Source: JAAYBT01 sp964404395 (GTDB taxonomy: Bacteria; Bacillota; Clostridia; Acetivibrionales; DTU013). From it: DNA of 33,375 bases. The notes beneath the pieces are model-generated. The model saw only the letters and a list, made by a program, of their open reading frames with translations, ran no database searches and was not told the DNA's origin. The stretch is taken from contig CAYOKA010000009.1 of the NCBI GenBank assembly GCA_964404395.1, positions 1 through 33,375 of the forward strand, written 5' to 3'. Positions 23,814-32,063 of this stretch are shown here, piece by piece. Each line of letters starts with the position of its first letter. Position 1 is the first letter of the stretch. A program made the translations under genes and the position numbers.

Positions 23814-25118
23814 CTATTGATCCAGATTACGATTGTCTATTACCCTTTTTGCCTTGCCCTCGCTTCTTGCAATGGATTTAGGCTCCACCAGCTTCACCTT
23901 TGCGGTTAATCCAAGTGTGTTTTCTATTTCTTTTCTTATCTTTTTCTCCAAATCCTCAATGTGCTTAACCTCATCGGAGAACAAAGCCTGTGTCATCTCA
24001 ACCCAGATTTCCATAACATCCAGGCTTCCGACCTTGTTAACAATAATCTGATAATGAGGTGCCGTGTCTCCCAATTCCAGTAAAACATTTTCGATTTGGG
24101 AAGGAAAAACATTTACGCCTCTTACTATCAACATGTCATCAGTACGTCCTGATATCCTGCTTATCCTTACATTTGTCCTTCCGCAATCGCATTTCTCATA
24201 GTGCAAAGAAGATATGTCCCTGGTCCTATAACGCAGTAATGGTAAGCCTTCTTTGGTAATCGTAGTAAAAACAAGCTCTCCTTTTTCACCGTGGGCTAAC
24301 ACCTCTTTTGTTTCAGGATCAATGATTTCCGGAATAAAATGATCCTCTTGCACGTGCAGGCCGCATTTACAAGGGCACTCGGACGCAACACCGGGACCCA
24401 TGATTTCGCTGAGCCCATATATATCAATCGCTAAAATTCCAAGCCTTTTCTCGAGTTCATTCCGCATAGCAACTGACCAGGGTTCGGCGCCGAATATGCC
24501 TGACTTAAGCTTAAGATCGCTTGGCTTTATTCCCGCCTCTTCCAGTTCTTCCGCCATGTACATGGCATAAGAAGGCGTGCAGGCAAGCACGGTTGTCCCG
24601 AAGTCTTTCATTATCTGCATTTGTCTTTTTGTATTTCCTCCGGAAATAGGAATCACTGAAGCACCGATTCGCTCCGCACCATAATGTGCGCCAAATCCAC
24701 CGGTAAAAAGGCCATAGCCATAAGCTATCTGAATAACTGACTCCTTTGAGGCGCCCGCACTGGCAAGAGTTCTGGCCATAACCTCCGCCCAGGTATCAAT
24801 ATCCTTTCTTGTATAGCCTACCACTGTCTGTTTTCCAGTTGTCCCCGAAGATGCATGAATCCTGATGATCTCACTCAATGGCACCGCAAACAATCCATAT
24901 GGATACGTATCTCTCAAATCCTGTTTGATGGTAAAAGGAAGATTGGAAAGATCATCGACTCCCTTAATGTCACCCGGCTCAATCCCCATATTCTGCATTT
25001 TCTCTCTGTAATAAGGGACATTATGATAAACCCTCTTTACAGTCTTGACCAGCCGTGCATTCTGCAGCTTTTGCATTTCTCCTCTGGGCATGCATTCCCG
25101 TGCCTGGTTCCAATACAT
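23814..25118 (-). CDS. Phenylacetate-CoA ligase family protein
   Basis: AMP-forming acyl-CoA ligase, 434 residues, the normal length for the PaaK family. The P-loop HASSGTTGKQTVVGYT is near residue 88, an adenylate-binding YGLSEIMGPGVA segment near 230, a cysteine-rich CPCKCGLHVQEDHF follows and the hinge region YRTRDIS precedes a C-terminal domain with GVNVFPSQIENVL. The ATG at 25118 has AAGGAGG ten bases upstream. Lying between iorB and an ACT gene, it probably interconverts aryl-acetates (phenyl-, indole-, hydroxyphenylacetate) and their CoA esters. In amino-acid fermenters it may run toward acid and ATP, but the direction cannot be read from sequence. Confidence 0.9.
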   Translation of the reverse strand: MYWNQARECMPRGEMQKLQNARLVKTVKRVYHNVPYYREKMQNMGIEPGDIKGVDDLSNLPFTIKQDLRDTYPYGLFAVPLSEIIRIHASSGTTGKQTVVGYTRKDIDTWAEVMARTLASAGASKESVIQIAYGYGLFTGGFGAHYGAERIGASVIPISGGNTKRQMQIMKDFGTTVLACTPSYAMYMAEELEEAGIKPSDLKLKSGIFGAEPWSVAMRNELEKRLGILAIDIYGLSEIMGPGVASECPCKCGLHVQEDHFIPEIIDPETKEVLAHGEKGELVFTTITKEGLPLLRYRTRDISSLHYEKCDCGRTNVRISRISGRTDDMLIVRGVNVFPSQIENVLLELGDTAPHYQIIVNKVGSLDVMEIWVEMTQALFSDEVKHIEDLEKKIRKEIENTLGLTAKVKLVEPKSIARSEGKAKRVIDNRNLDQ

Positions 25119-25233
25119 TTTTCAGAACCCTCCTTGTAATTGTAATGTGCCCATCTATTCTCCCGTGAGAACAACTTTCAGGGATTACGGGATCAACCCC
25201 GCCCCACACAAAAGCTAACAGGCTCTTCCATAA

Positions 25234-25809
25234 CTATATACAAATATATCCTTTTTTGAAAGCCCTTTGATTAACCTCAAGTACTTTTGGCGGAATTACT
25301 TCCTCCAACGCCCTTTCCCATACCTTTTTGTCAATACTCGTTGTAGCAGCAAGAAGGCCAATCAATACAACATTAACCGCTTTAGCATTACCGCATTCTT
25401 CTGCAATTTTGAGGCCATCAACTGTGAACAAGCGAATTGCGCTCTTCTTAAATCTTTCGATTATAGCTTCCGGATAGCTTGCCTTTCCGATTATGACAGG
25501 CATCGGGTCAATTTTCTGATCATTCAGGATCAACGAACCACCCTGCTTTAAATAATCAATCCAGCGAAGCGCCTCTAACCTTTCAAAGGCCAATATAATA
25601 TCGGCTTCTCCCTTTTCAATAATTGGTGAATAAACCTTCTCACCCATCTTGACATACGTTACCACACTGCCGCCTCTTTGCGACATTCCGTGGACTTCTG
25701 ACACCTTCACATCATTTCCGAGCTGCATTGCAACGTTTCCCAGCAATCGGCTGGCCATCAATGTTCCCTGGCCACCTACTCCTACAATCATAATATTTAA
25801 ATCACTCAT
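25234..25809 (-). CDS. iorB: Indolepyruvate ferredoxin oxidoreductase, beta subunit
   Basis: Gamma-type domain subunit of the 2-oxoacid:ferredoxin oxidoreductase that oxidatively decarboxylates aryl pyruvates. The start is ATG 25809, giving 191 residues beginning MSDLNIMIVGVGGQGT; it overlaps the iorA stop by 8 bases (ATGAGTGA), a translational coupling arrangement. The frame extends to 25884 but that part reads iorA in another frame. The GVGGQG motif at 10-15, SEVHGMSQRGGSV and ILAFERLEALR are characteristic. Downstream are the CoA ligase and ACT genes. Confidence 0.95.
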   Translation of the reverse strand: MSDLNIMIVGVGGQGTLMASRLLGNVAMQLGNDVKVSEVHGMSQRGGSVVTYVKMGEKVYSPIIEKGEADIILAFERLEALRWIDYLKQGGSLILNDQKIDPMPVIIGKASYPEAIIERFKKSAIRLFTVDGLKIAEECGNAKAVNVVLIGLLAATTSIDKKVWERALEEVIPPKVLEVNQRAFKKGYICI

Positions 25810-27544
25810 TTTTGTCACCGGCCTTTTCAATTGCATTAAAACTGCACATTTCTGTACATAGCTTGCAGCCCACACATAGAGCACTGTTTATCTCTATTTT
25901 GTCACCCTTGTCAACAATAGCGGGACAGCCTATCCTTAAGCAGCTCCTGCACATTCTGCAATTCTCGTTTATTTTCTGCGGACCTTCATATTTCACGCTT
26001 TTGAGCAGCGCACACGGCCTTTGGGCAATAATAACCGAAGGTTCATCCGCCTCTACTTCTTCCTTAACAACCTTCTCAAACTCTTTCAGATCAAAGGGAT
26101 CAACTATTCTTACCCTATCAACTCCAACAGCCCTTGCAAGCAGTTCAAGATCCACCTGCTTTGTTGGTTCGTTTCTTATAGTCAGGCCTGTTGTAGGATT
26201 GTGTTGATGCCCGGTCATTCCCGTTATAGAATTATCCAAGATAATGACCGTGGAGCAACCCCTATTATATACTACATCTATCAATCCTGTAATCCCGGAA
26301 TGTATAAAGGTTGAATCCCCCAGCACGGCAACAGTCTTCCTTCCGAATTCCCTTCCCCTTACCTTCTCCATTCCATGAGCCATGCCGATACTTGCCCCCA
26401 TGCAAACACAGGTATCCAATGTCTGTACCGGTGGCAGCGCAGCCAGGGTATAACATCCGATATCCCCGGTAACTGTGAGTTTCAGCTTCTTCAGTACATG
26501 GAAGGTTCCCCTGTGCGGGCAACCGGGACACATAACAGGCGGCCGACCGGGAGACTCCTTATCAAAGTCATATAATTTGTCCTGCTCAATTCCAAACAGC
26601 TTCTCTTTCAGCAGAGATGCGGAATATTCACCGATAACGGGAAGTTTATCCTTACCTATAGCCTTTATTCCAAGCTTTTTAACCTGGTCCTCAATAAATG
26701 GCTCCAGCTCTTCAATTATATAAAGCTTTCCGACCTTTGCAGCAAAATCTTCAATCAGCTTATCAGGCAATGGATGTACCATGCCCAGCTTCAAATAAGA
26801 AACATCTCCGAAGGCTTCCCTTGCATATTGGTAGGAAACACCCGAAGTAATCACGCCCACGTCAGTACTCCCCCACTGAATTGCGTTAAGAGATGTCTCC
26901 TGTGCGAAGTCCTTCAATGCCGCCATTCTTTTCTCGACCTCAACATGCCTTTTCTTAGCCATTGCCGGCATCATTACATATTTCCCAGGATCTTTTACGT
27001 AGGGTTTCAGCTCATCATTTTGCCTATCAGCAGTTTCCACTACGCTCTGTGAGTGCGCTATGCGTGTTGTAAGCCTCACTATAACCGGACAGTCGAATTT
27101 TTCGCTTATATCAAAAGCATTTTTCACATAATCCTTACACTCCTGACTGTTAGACGGCTCAAGCATAGGAATCTTTGATGCCCGTGCATAAAGTCTGGAG
27201 TCCTGCTCATTCTGCGAGCTATGCATGCCGGGATCATCCGCAACCATAATGACAAGACCGCCGCTCACCCCTGTATATGAAACAGTAAACAGCGGATCTG
27301 CCGCTACATTAAGCCCAACATGCTTCATGGAGCAAATAGCCCTGGCTCCTGCCACTGAAGCCCCAATCGCTACTTCCAAAGCCACCTTTTCATTGGGAGA
27401 CCATTCAGCATAAATCTCTTTATATTTTACAATGTTTTCTGTTATTTCAGTACTTGGCGTACCCGGGTACGCTGATGCCATTCTTACACCGGCTTCGTAC
27501 GCACCTGCTGCAACCGCCTCGTTACCCAGCATCAGTTTTTTCAT
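25802..27544 (-). CDS. iorA: Indolepyruvate ferredoxin oxidoreductase, alpha subunit
   Basis: Thiamine diphosphate-dependent subunit, 580 residues. It starts MKKLMLGNEAVAAGAYEAGVRMASAYPGTPSTE, typical of IorA. A pyrimidine-binding domain comes first, then the ThDP motif with GDSTFIHSG and DNSITGMTG near 400-440. Two 4Fe-4S sites lie at the C-terminus: CRMCRSCLRIGC and CVGCKLCTEMC. CPGCPHRG near residue 345 is also conserved. The ATG at 27544 has GGGGAG just upstream. The reaction is aryl-pyruvate + CoA + oxidised ferredoxin to aryl-acetyl-CoA + CO2 + reduced ferredoxin. A long hairpin lies 38 bases before the start. Confidence 0.96.
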   Translation of the reverse strand: MKKLMLGNEAVAAGAYEAGVRMASAYPGTPSTEITENIVKYKEIYAEWSPNEKVALEVAIGASVAGARAICSMKHVGLNVAADPLFTVSYTGVSGGLVIMVADDPGMHSSQNEQDSRLYARASKIPMLEPSNSQECKDYVKNAFDISEKFDCPVIVRLTTRIAHSQSVVETADRQNDELKPYVKDPGKYVMMPAMAKKRHVEVEKRMAALKDFAQETSLNAIQWGSTDVGVITSGVSYQYAREAFGDVSYLKLGMVHPLPDKLIEDFAAKVGKLYIIEELEPFIEDQVKKLGIKAIGKDKLPVIGEYSASLLKEKLFGIEQDKLYDFDKESPGRPPVMCPGCPHRGTFHVLKKLKLTVTGDIGCYTLAALPPVQTLDTCVCMGASIGMAHGMEKVRGREFGRKTVAVLGDSTFIHSGITGLIDVVYNRGCSTVIILDNSITGMTGHQHNPTTGLTIRNEPTKQVDLELLARAVGVDRVRIVDPFDLKEFEKVVKEEVEADEPSVIIAQRPCALLKSVKYEGPQKINENCRMCRSCLRIGCPAIVDKGDKIEINSALCVGCKLCTEMCSFNAIEKAGDKNE

Positions 27545-27581
27545 TTTGCTCCCCTTGTCTACTATTCTGTGATTTATATTA

Positions 27582-27645
27582 AATCAAGGCTGAATAACTA
27601 TTTCTCTCACAAAGATCAATTTGCGAAGCTTATTCAGCCCTGATT
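27582..27645 (-). promoter_or_regulatory. Long nested hairpin in the leader of iorA
   Basis: A 16-base arm at 27630-27645 pairs fully with 27582-27597 on the minus strand, counting one G-U pair (AATCAGGGCTGAATAA against TTATTCAGCCTTGATT). The 32-base loop holds a second stem (CGCAAA/TTTGTG around six bases). No U run follows, so it may be a leader control element, an mRNA-stabilising structure or the processed end of the symporter transcript. Confidence 0.6.
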
Positions 27646-27701
27646 TTCATACTATATTTTAAACTCTATTGCGAGTTTTGTAAAGGAACAGCCAATTTGT
27701 A

Positions 27702-27724
27702 TTAAGGTTACATCGCAAAAGCCT
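27702..27724 (-). repeat. Dispersed repeat, copy A
   Basis: Exact inverted copy of 6529-6551 (core CTTTTGCGATGTAACC on the minus strand). It lies just beyond the symporter stop codon. About 40 bases further on the minus strand, GCAATAGAGTT (27664-27674) is shared with copy B at 30052-30062. Confidence 0.7.
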
Positions 27725-27728
27725 GAAT

Positions 27729-29231
27729 TTATGCTTTCGCTTCTATTTCCAGGGTGGAACTGTCCTTAAAGACCTTCTGTACATGTTTTTCAGGCAGCTT
27801 TGCAGTCAATAGACTCACAAGTGGTACAACAATAAGCGAAACTATCATTGCAGCCGCACCTATCTTTGGGGCAACAGCCGCATTCATTTTAGTAATTATA
27901 GCACCTGTTATCGATACTGAAAAACCTGCGATGAATCCAGCCCAAGCACCTGCCCTTGTGGTTCCTTTCCAATACAGACCATAGACAAATGGAGCTAAAA
28001 AAGCGCCGGATATTGTTCCCCATGAAAACGACATTAAACTCACTATGGTATTGGGCGTTACAGCGACCATAAAGGACAATACTACAAATACACCGCACAA
28101 AATCCTCATCAGCAGCATCACATTTTCATTTTTCATTTTCGGGAAAAAAGTGCCCTTCATCAAATCTAATGAAATTGATGAGCTGGATACCAGAACAATT
28201 GAGGACAATGTTGACATGGAGGCTGAAAGCACCAATATTACAATAATACCGATCAAAGCATCCGGTAATGCCATTTCAAGTACCATTGGCATGACCATAT
28301 CGGGATTTAGCCTGCCATTTGCGCCGATAGGCATTTTATTATCAAGAAAGAGCCTGCCGAAGCCACCGACAAAATATGCTCCTCCTGCTATAATCAAGGC
28401 AAAAACAGTGGAAATAATCGTTCCTGTCTTAACAGCCTTGTCATCACGGATAGCATAGAACTTGTGAACCATCTGCGGCAATCCCCAGGTTCCCAAGCTT
28501 GTCAAAATAATTAGTCCAATAATGCCTGAAGGATTTGAACTAAAAGGGCTTGCCAGCCCCTGCCCTACATCAGGTATCTCAGACAATTTAGTCAATCCGC
28601 CTCTCAACCCTCCCACAGCCGGGTGAGACATAATGAAGAAAACCATGAGAGCAACACCGATAAGCATTATTATTCCCTGTATGACATCATTCAAAGCCGT
28701 GGCAACATAGCCGCCAAGCAAAAGGTATATGCCCGTCAAAACCGCCATTACTGCCATACAGTATAAAAAGGGCACTCCGAAGGTTCTCTCGAACAAATAT
28801 CCCAGGCCTTGGTAAACAGAAGCCGAATAAGGAACCATGAAAATAAAAATAATCAAGGCTGTAACAATCTTCATCGCCTTACTGTCATAGCGTTTTTCAA
28901 AGAACTCCGGCATCGTCGACACATTCATTTCACGAGTCATTCTTCTTGTTCTCTTTGCAAGCACCTTCCAGGCCAGAAGGCTGCCGATTAATGCATTTCC
29001 GATTCCTATAAGAGTTGTGGAAACGCCGAACTCCCATCCTGTTTTGCCTGCATAACCAATGAAAATGACTGCTGAAAAATAAGTCGTACCATAGGCAAAT
29101 GCGGACAACCACGGTCCCATTTTCCTACCGCCAAGAAAGAAATCCTGAACACTATTAACCTTTTTTTTGCTGATAATGCCGACTGCAACCATTAAGACAA
29201 CAAACAGACCTAAAAATACATACTTAAGCAT
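27729..29231 (-). CDS. Sodium:solute symporter family transporter
   Basis: Integral membrane protein of the SSS (LeuT-fold) family, 500 residues with about 13 hydrophobic segments. The N-terminal SVQDFFLGGRKMGPWLSAFAYGTTYFSAV matches the family's TM1-TM2 region, and SASMSTLSSIVLVSSSSISLDL near 340-360 matches the sodium-site helix TM8. The ATG at 29231 has AAGGA nine bases upstream and a good promoter at 29309-29338. It is upstream of iorA on the same strand, so it likely imports a substrate (or handles a product) of the aryl-2-oxoacid pathway; the actual solute is unknown. It is annotated in relatives as proline/pantothenate-like, which is not proof. Confidence 0.88.
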   Translation of the reverse strand: MLKYVFLGLFVVLMVAVGIISKKKVNSVQDFFLGGRKMGPWLSAFAYGTTYFSAVIFIGYAGKTGWEFGVSTTLIGIGNALIGSLLAWKVLAKRTRRMTREMNVSTMPEFFEKRYDSKAMKIVTALIIFIFMVPYSASVYQGLGYLFERTFGVPFLYCMAVMAVLTGIYLLLGGYVATALNDVIQGIIMLIGVALMVFFIMSHPAVGGLRGGLTKLSEIPDVGQGLASPFSSNPSGIIGLIILTSLGTWGLPQMVHKFYAIRDDKAVKTGTIISTVFALIIAGGAYFVGGFGRLFLDNKMPIGANGRLNPDMVMPMVLEMALPDALIGIIVILVLSASMSTLSSIVLVSSSSISLDLMKGTFFPKMKNENVMLLMRILCGVFVVLSFMVAVTPNTIVSLMSFSWGTISGAFLAPFVYGLYWKGTTRAGAWAGFIAGFSVSITGAIITKMNAAVAPKIGAAAMIVSLIVVPLVSLLTAKLPEKHVQKVFKDSSTLEIEAKA

Positions 29232-29308
29232 ATCCTACCATCCTTCCCCTTTTTAAAAATAAGCTCTACCATACTAGCCATTCTACAAATACATATAAAA
29301 TCAGAATT

Positions 29309-29338
29309 AGTATACTACATAATCGGAGCAAAAATCAA
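29309..29338 (-). promoter_or_regulatory. Promoter of the symporter-iorAB-ligase-ACT unit
   Basis: On the minus strand, TTGATT (29338-29333), an 18-base spacer and TATACT (29314-29309) lie about 80 bases before the symporter ATG. Confidence 0.6.
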
Positions 29339-29370
29339 GCCTTCAGTGTTTATATTTAATGCTTTGCGGA

Positions 29371-29399
29371 TTGTGGTATAATCAATAACAAAGTATACT
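29371..29399 (+). promoter_or_regulatory. Candidate promoter of the transposase remnant
   Basis: TTGTGG (29371-29376), a 17-base spacer and TATACT (29394-29399) precede the remnant; a second TATAAT lies at 29377-29382. GGGGG follows before the ATG at 29426, so the remnant could still be expressed. Confidence 0.45.
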
Positions 29400-29425
29400 A
29401 TACAAAAGAATGCTGGGGGTAATTT

Positions 29426-29863
29426 ATGTTTCTTAAAAAGAGTACCAATAAAAAAACCGGAAGAACCTATCTGTCTATTGTTAATACATATCACGACAGC
29501 AAGAAAAAGCAAACCCGTACATCTACAATCAGATCACTGGGCTATTTGGACGTCCTTGAAAAAGAATATGATGATCCTACCGCACACTTCACCGAAGAAG
29601 TACGAAAGATGAATGAGAAAGCCAATAATGATAAAAGGACCATTACCCTTCGCATCTCGCCGGATGAGACCCTAGACATAGATGGTGACAGTCGCAAGAA
29701 TTTCGGATATGCCGTCTTAAGCAAAATTTATCACGAACTGGGCATAAATAAATTCCTGTCTACTACGATGTCACGAACTACTATTTTGAAATTGACGAAC
29801 AGGATGATTTGCGCAGACCAAAACAGAAGCGGTTCCAAGGTCAATACCTATATCCTGTCCTAA
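29426..29863 (+). pseudogene. IS1634-type transposase remnant with internal deletion
   Basis: The first roughly 110 codons read like the N-terminus of an IS1634/IS4-group transposase (MFLKKSTNKKTGRTYLSIV…, a basic start, then FGYAVLSKIYHELGINKFLS). From 29761 on the in-frame translation is meaningless, but another frame gives YYDVTNYYFEIDEQDDLRRP and KQKRFQGQYL, the block around the first catalytic aspartate in this family. An internal deletion with frame change has therefore joined the N-terminus to the catalytic region, and everything after about 29855 is lost. It cannot code for an active transposase, though the 145-residue frame keeps a start codon and ribosome binding site. No terminal inverted repeats were identified. 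Confidence 0.8.
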
Positions 29864-29971
29864 ACCCAAAAGTAACACCCCTTTGCAATTTATGTCAGTT
29901 TTCATCAATGCTATGTAAAAACTATGTAAAATTAGTAAAATGTCTATAGAAAATATTCTTAAACCACAAAC

Positions 29972-29990
29972 TAATATTATCATAATATTA
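29972..29990. repeat. AT-rich palindromes after the transposase remnant
   Basis: TAATATTA repeats as its own inverse around TCA (29972-29979 and 29983-29990), within wider arms AAACTAAT (29968-29975) and ATTAGTTT (30003-30010). It could form a cruciform or a weak hairpin; the meaning is unknown. Confidence 0.4.
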
Positions 29991-30017
29991 CAATTATGCA
30001 ACATTAGTTTTACATAA

Positions 30018-30150
30018 GACTTTTATGATGTAACCGAACTATTCGCGTTTGCGCAATAGAGTTGAGAAAAATTTATCCTTTCCTTACTATAAAACCTTTG
30101 ACCGCCCGCCCATAAATTCAAACTGAAAAGTTGGCTCAAAACGAGTATTT
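30018..30150 (+). repeat. Dispersed repeat, copy B, and left direct repeat of the cassette
   Basis: The start resembles copies A and D (AGACTTTTATGATGTAACC). From about 30034 the sequence also matches 32892-33000 in the same orientation, with the shared block TTTGACCGCCCG, TAAATTCAAACTGAAAA, TTGGCTCAAAA. The match then continues into the mocA-like gene after a 73-base jump. This repeat overlaps the mocA-like 3' end. Confidence 0.75.
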
Positions 30151-30732
30151 GCTTTTAAACTCTGATAAAATCCTTTTATAGTCAGCCTCAGTATCAAGAT
30201 CCAATAACACACCTTCATCATTTGTTTCCTGAAGGGTATAACCCCTACGTTGAATGAACTGCCTCAAACTGGATGAATCAGGTTCAAGTAAAATTTCCTT
30301 AGCTATAGCACCATTCATTAAGACCGGATGTCCTTTCCTTCCGTTAAAAGCAGGAATAACTATCTCACCTTCTGCTTTGAGGAGACTACGACAAATATCT
30401 CGACTAATCAGCGGATAATCCCCCGGGGTCAAAAAAAATCTATCCCCACTAATTTGTTTCATCCCTTCCTTAACAGATGTGAACATGCCGTCATCAAACC
30501 TTTTATTTAAAATGACTTCTACCTTCTGATATTTATGCAGTATACTAATTATCTTGTTGATTTCAAACCCTCCAACAACATAAATTTTCGAGCAGAAATC
30601 ATACATTCCTTCCATGCACCTTTCAATTACGCTTTTACCGAATATATCCAACCCCATTTTGAACTTCCCTGCCCTGCTGGAATATCCTGCAGCCAGTATA
30701 ATTCCTTCAAGATTCATATTAATATTCTTCAT
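30136..30732 (-). CDS. MocA/MobA-like nucleotidyltransferase (molybdenum cofactor cytidylyl- or guanylyltransferase family)
   Basis: NTP-transferase fold protein, 198 residues from ATG 30732; the frame extends to TTG 30741 and another ATG lies at 30717, so the start is uncertain. The nucleotide-binding loop LAAGYSSRAGKFKMG lies near 13-27 and TPGDYPLI near residue 100 replaces the usual GDxP motif. GRKGHPVLMNG follows, the hallmark of MocA-type enzymes that attach CMP to molybdopterin for molybdenum hydroxylases. It is the last gene of the minus-strand cassette behind THEP1-like and XdhC-like genes, a context that favours cofactor maturation over sugar nucleotide synthesis. A 3' fragment is duplicated at 33000-33112. 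Confidence 0.85.
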   Translation of the reverse strand: MKNINMNLEGIILAAGYSSRAGKFKMGLDIFGKSVIERCMEGMYDFCSKIYVVGGFEINKIISILHKYQKVEVILNKRFDDGMFTSVKEGMKQISGDRFFLTPGDYPLISRDICRSLLKAEGEIVIPAFNGRKGHPVLMNGAIAKEILLEPDSSSLRQFIQRRGYTLQETNDEGVLLDLDTEADYKRILSEFKSKYSF

Positions 30733-30758
30733 TGCCCCCAATTCACAATTTGTGATAG

Positions 30759-31232
30759 TTAAATGTATATAATTTTATACTCAGGTATTTTGAACTTGCT
30801 TACAACATCTTTTATGCAAGCTTCCCTTACAGTGGCATATTTAATTCCATCCGCGGCAATAAATTCCTTGAATATGTCACAAAAGCCCTGTCCGCCTAAC
30901 TCAACAGGCCCGATTTCATCAATAAAAATTGGACTAATTTTATTATAAAGAATATCGTTAATTATATTCTCCGCAAAATAAAAAGCTTTTTCAGAAAAGC
31001 TGAAAATGTCGTATCTGAATATTTCATCCCATCCATCTGGCTCATAACCGATTTTGCATATAAATGGCATTTTATTCCCATTGGACAGCCTTACAATTTC
31101 ATATCCGGTGAAAACATCCTGACGAAATATTTTTTTCGTAATAAAACCATCTCCAGACTTTGTCTCGTTGTATATCGAAACAATCTTGCTGGTTTTTCCC
31201 CTGTTGATTCCACCAGTCACTAGATAAACCAT
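30759..31232 (-). CDS. THEP1-like nucleoside-triphosphatase
   Basis: Small P-loop NTPase, 157 residues. Walker A is GGINRGKT at 7-14 and the Walker B-like IFIDEIGPVELGG lies near 103-115, with the glutamate-rich IGPVE hallmark of the THEP1 (NTPase_1) family. The start ATG 31232 follows the xdhC stop by one base, and its GAGGGA ribosome binding site lies inside xdhC, so translation is coupled. Related NTPases occur next to molybdenum cofactor and XdhC genes in anaerobes. Its substrate here is unknown; I infer a role in loading or quality control of the cofactor. Confidence 0.8.
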   Translation of the reverse strand: MVYLVTGGINRGKTSKIVSIYNETKSGDGFITKKIFRQDVFTGYEIVRLSNGNKMPFICKIGYEPDGWDEIFRYDIFSFSEKAFYFAENIINDILYNKISPIFIDEIGPVELGGQGFCDIFKEFIAADGIKYATVREACIKDVVSKFKIPEYKIIYI

Positions 31233-31233
31233 T

Positions 31234-32043
31234 TTATTTGTCCCTCATATGCTTATTCCCATCCCGGCAATATTTTAACGCTTGCATTTCAGCAATTATT
31301 GAAATTGCCACTTCCTCGGGAGATGATCCGCCAATATCAAGCCCTACAGGTAGGTAAAGTAAATCCAAACGAAATTCACTTCCAAAATCTTCTGCTATTT
31401 TTTTGTAAACGGCTTCTGATTTTACTTTTGACCCTAGTAAACCAATATAGGAAGGCTTATACCCGGCTTCATGAATATATTTTAAAACTGTATAATCGGA
31501 AACATGACCTGGTGTTGCAATAAGAACCTGACATCCATCAGGCATGTACAGATTTTTAATGACCTCCTGGTATTTTCCCGTTATTGTATTATTTCCGCCT
31601 TCGAATCCATCAAATATCCCTTCTCTATCATCAACAACCGTAATAATGTAATTCATATTTTTTAGGTGGTTTGCCACAGCCCGTCCTACATGGCCTGCCC
31701 CAAAAATAAAGAGGGGAGTTCCCGGATTCATATACTCATAAAAAAGCGTTATGCTACCGCCGCAGCTCATCCCTACGTATTTCGCATCCTTAAAGGCATG
31801 GTCGCAGGATAGATCATACTTTTCAAGATGACTGCTTTTTTTATTCAACAGAGTCAATGCCTCTTCGTATGCAATCCGCTCCAGTGCTCCACCACCGATA
31901 GTGCCTTTACTTTTACCATCGGGAGTGACAAGCATTTTTGCACCTACTATTTGCGGTCCTTCACCTGTTTTATCAACAACAGTCACAACCATGCCCGGCA
32001 GGTTATTCCTATACATTCTGTAAATATCCTCAATAATGGTCAT
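31234..32043 (-). CDS. XdhC/CoxI family molybdenum hydroxylase maturation protein
   Basis: The product has 269 residues. The N-terminal XdhC_CoxI part contains GMVVTVVDKTG, GTIGGGALE and YVGMSCGGSITLFYEY; a C-terminal Rossmann domain carries FIFGAGHVGRAVANHL, ATPGHVSDYTVLKY, YIGLLGSK and PVGLDIGGSSPEEVAISI. In characterised systems XdhC binds the molybdenum cofactor, helps its sulfuration and inserts it into xanthine dehydrogenase-type enzymes. The ATG at 32043 has GGAG seven bases upstream. No hydroxylase subunit genes lie in the window, so the client enzyme is not known. Confidence 0.92.
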   Translation of the reverse strand: MTIIEDIYRMYRNNLPGMVVTVVDKTGEGPQIVGAKMLVTPDGKSKGTIGGGALERIAYEEALTLLNKKSSHLEKYDLSCDHAFKDAKYVGMSCGGSITLFYEYMNPGTPLFIFGAGHVGRAVANHLKNMNYIITVVDDREGIFDGFEGGNNTITGKYQEVIKNLYMPDGCQVLIATPGHVSDYTVLKYIHEAGYKPSYIGLLGSKVKSEAVYKKIAEDFGSEFRLDLLYLPVGLDIGGSSPEEVAISIIAEMQALKYCRDGNKHMRDK

Positions 32044-32063
32044 ACCAATTCTCCTGCTTTAGC

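Noticed and set aside
25021..25233. 62-residue minus-strand frame and spacer between iorB and the ligase
   Set aside because: It overlaps the ligase 5' end in another frame and has no support; the 115-base spacer itself shows nothing clear.
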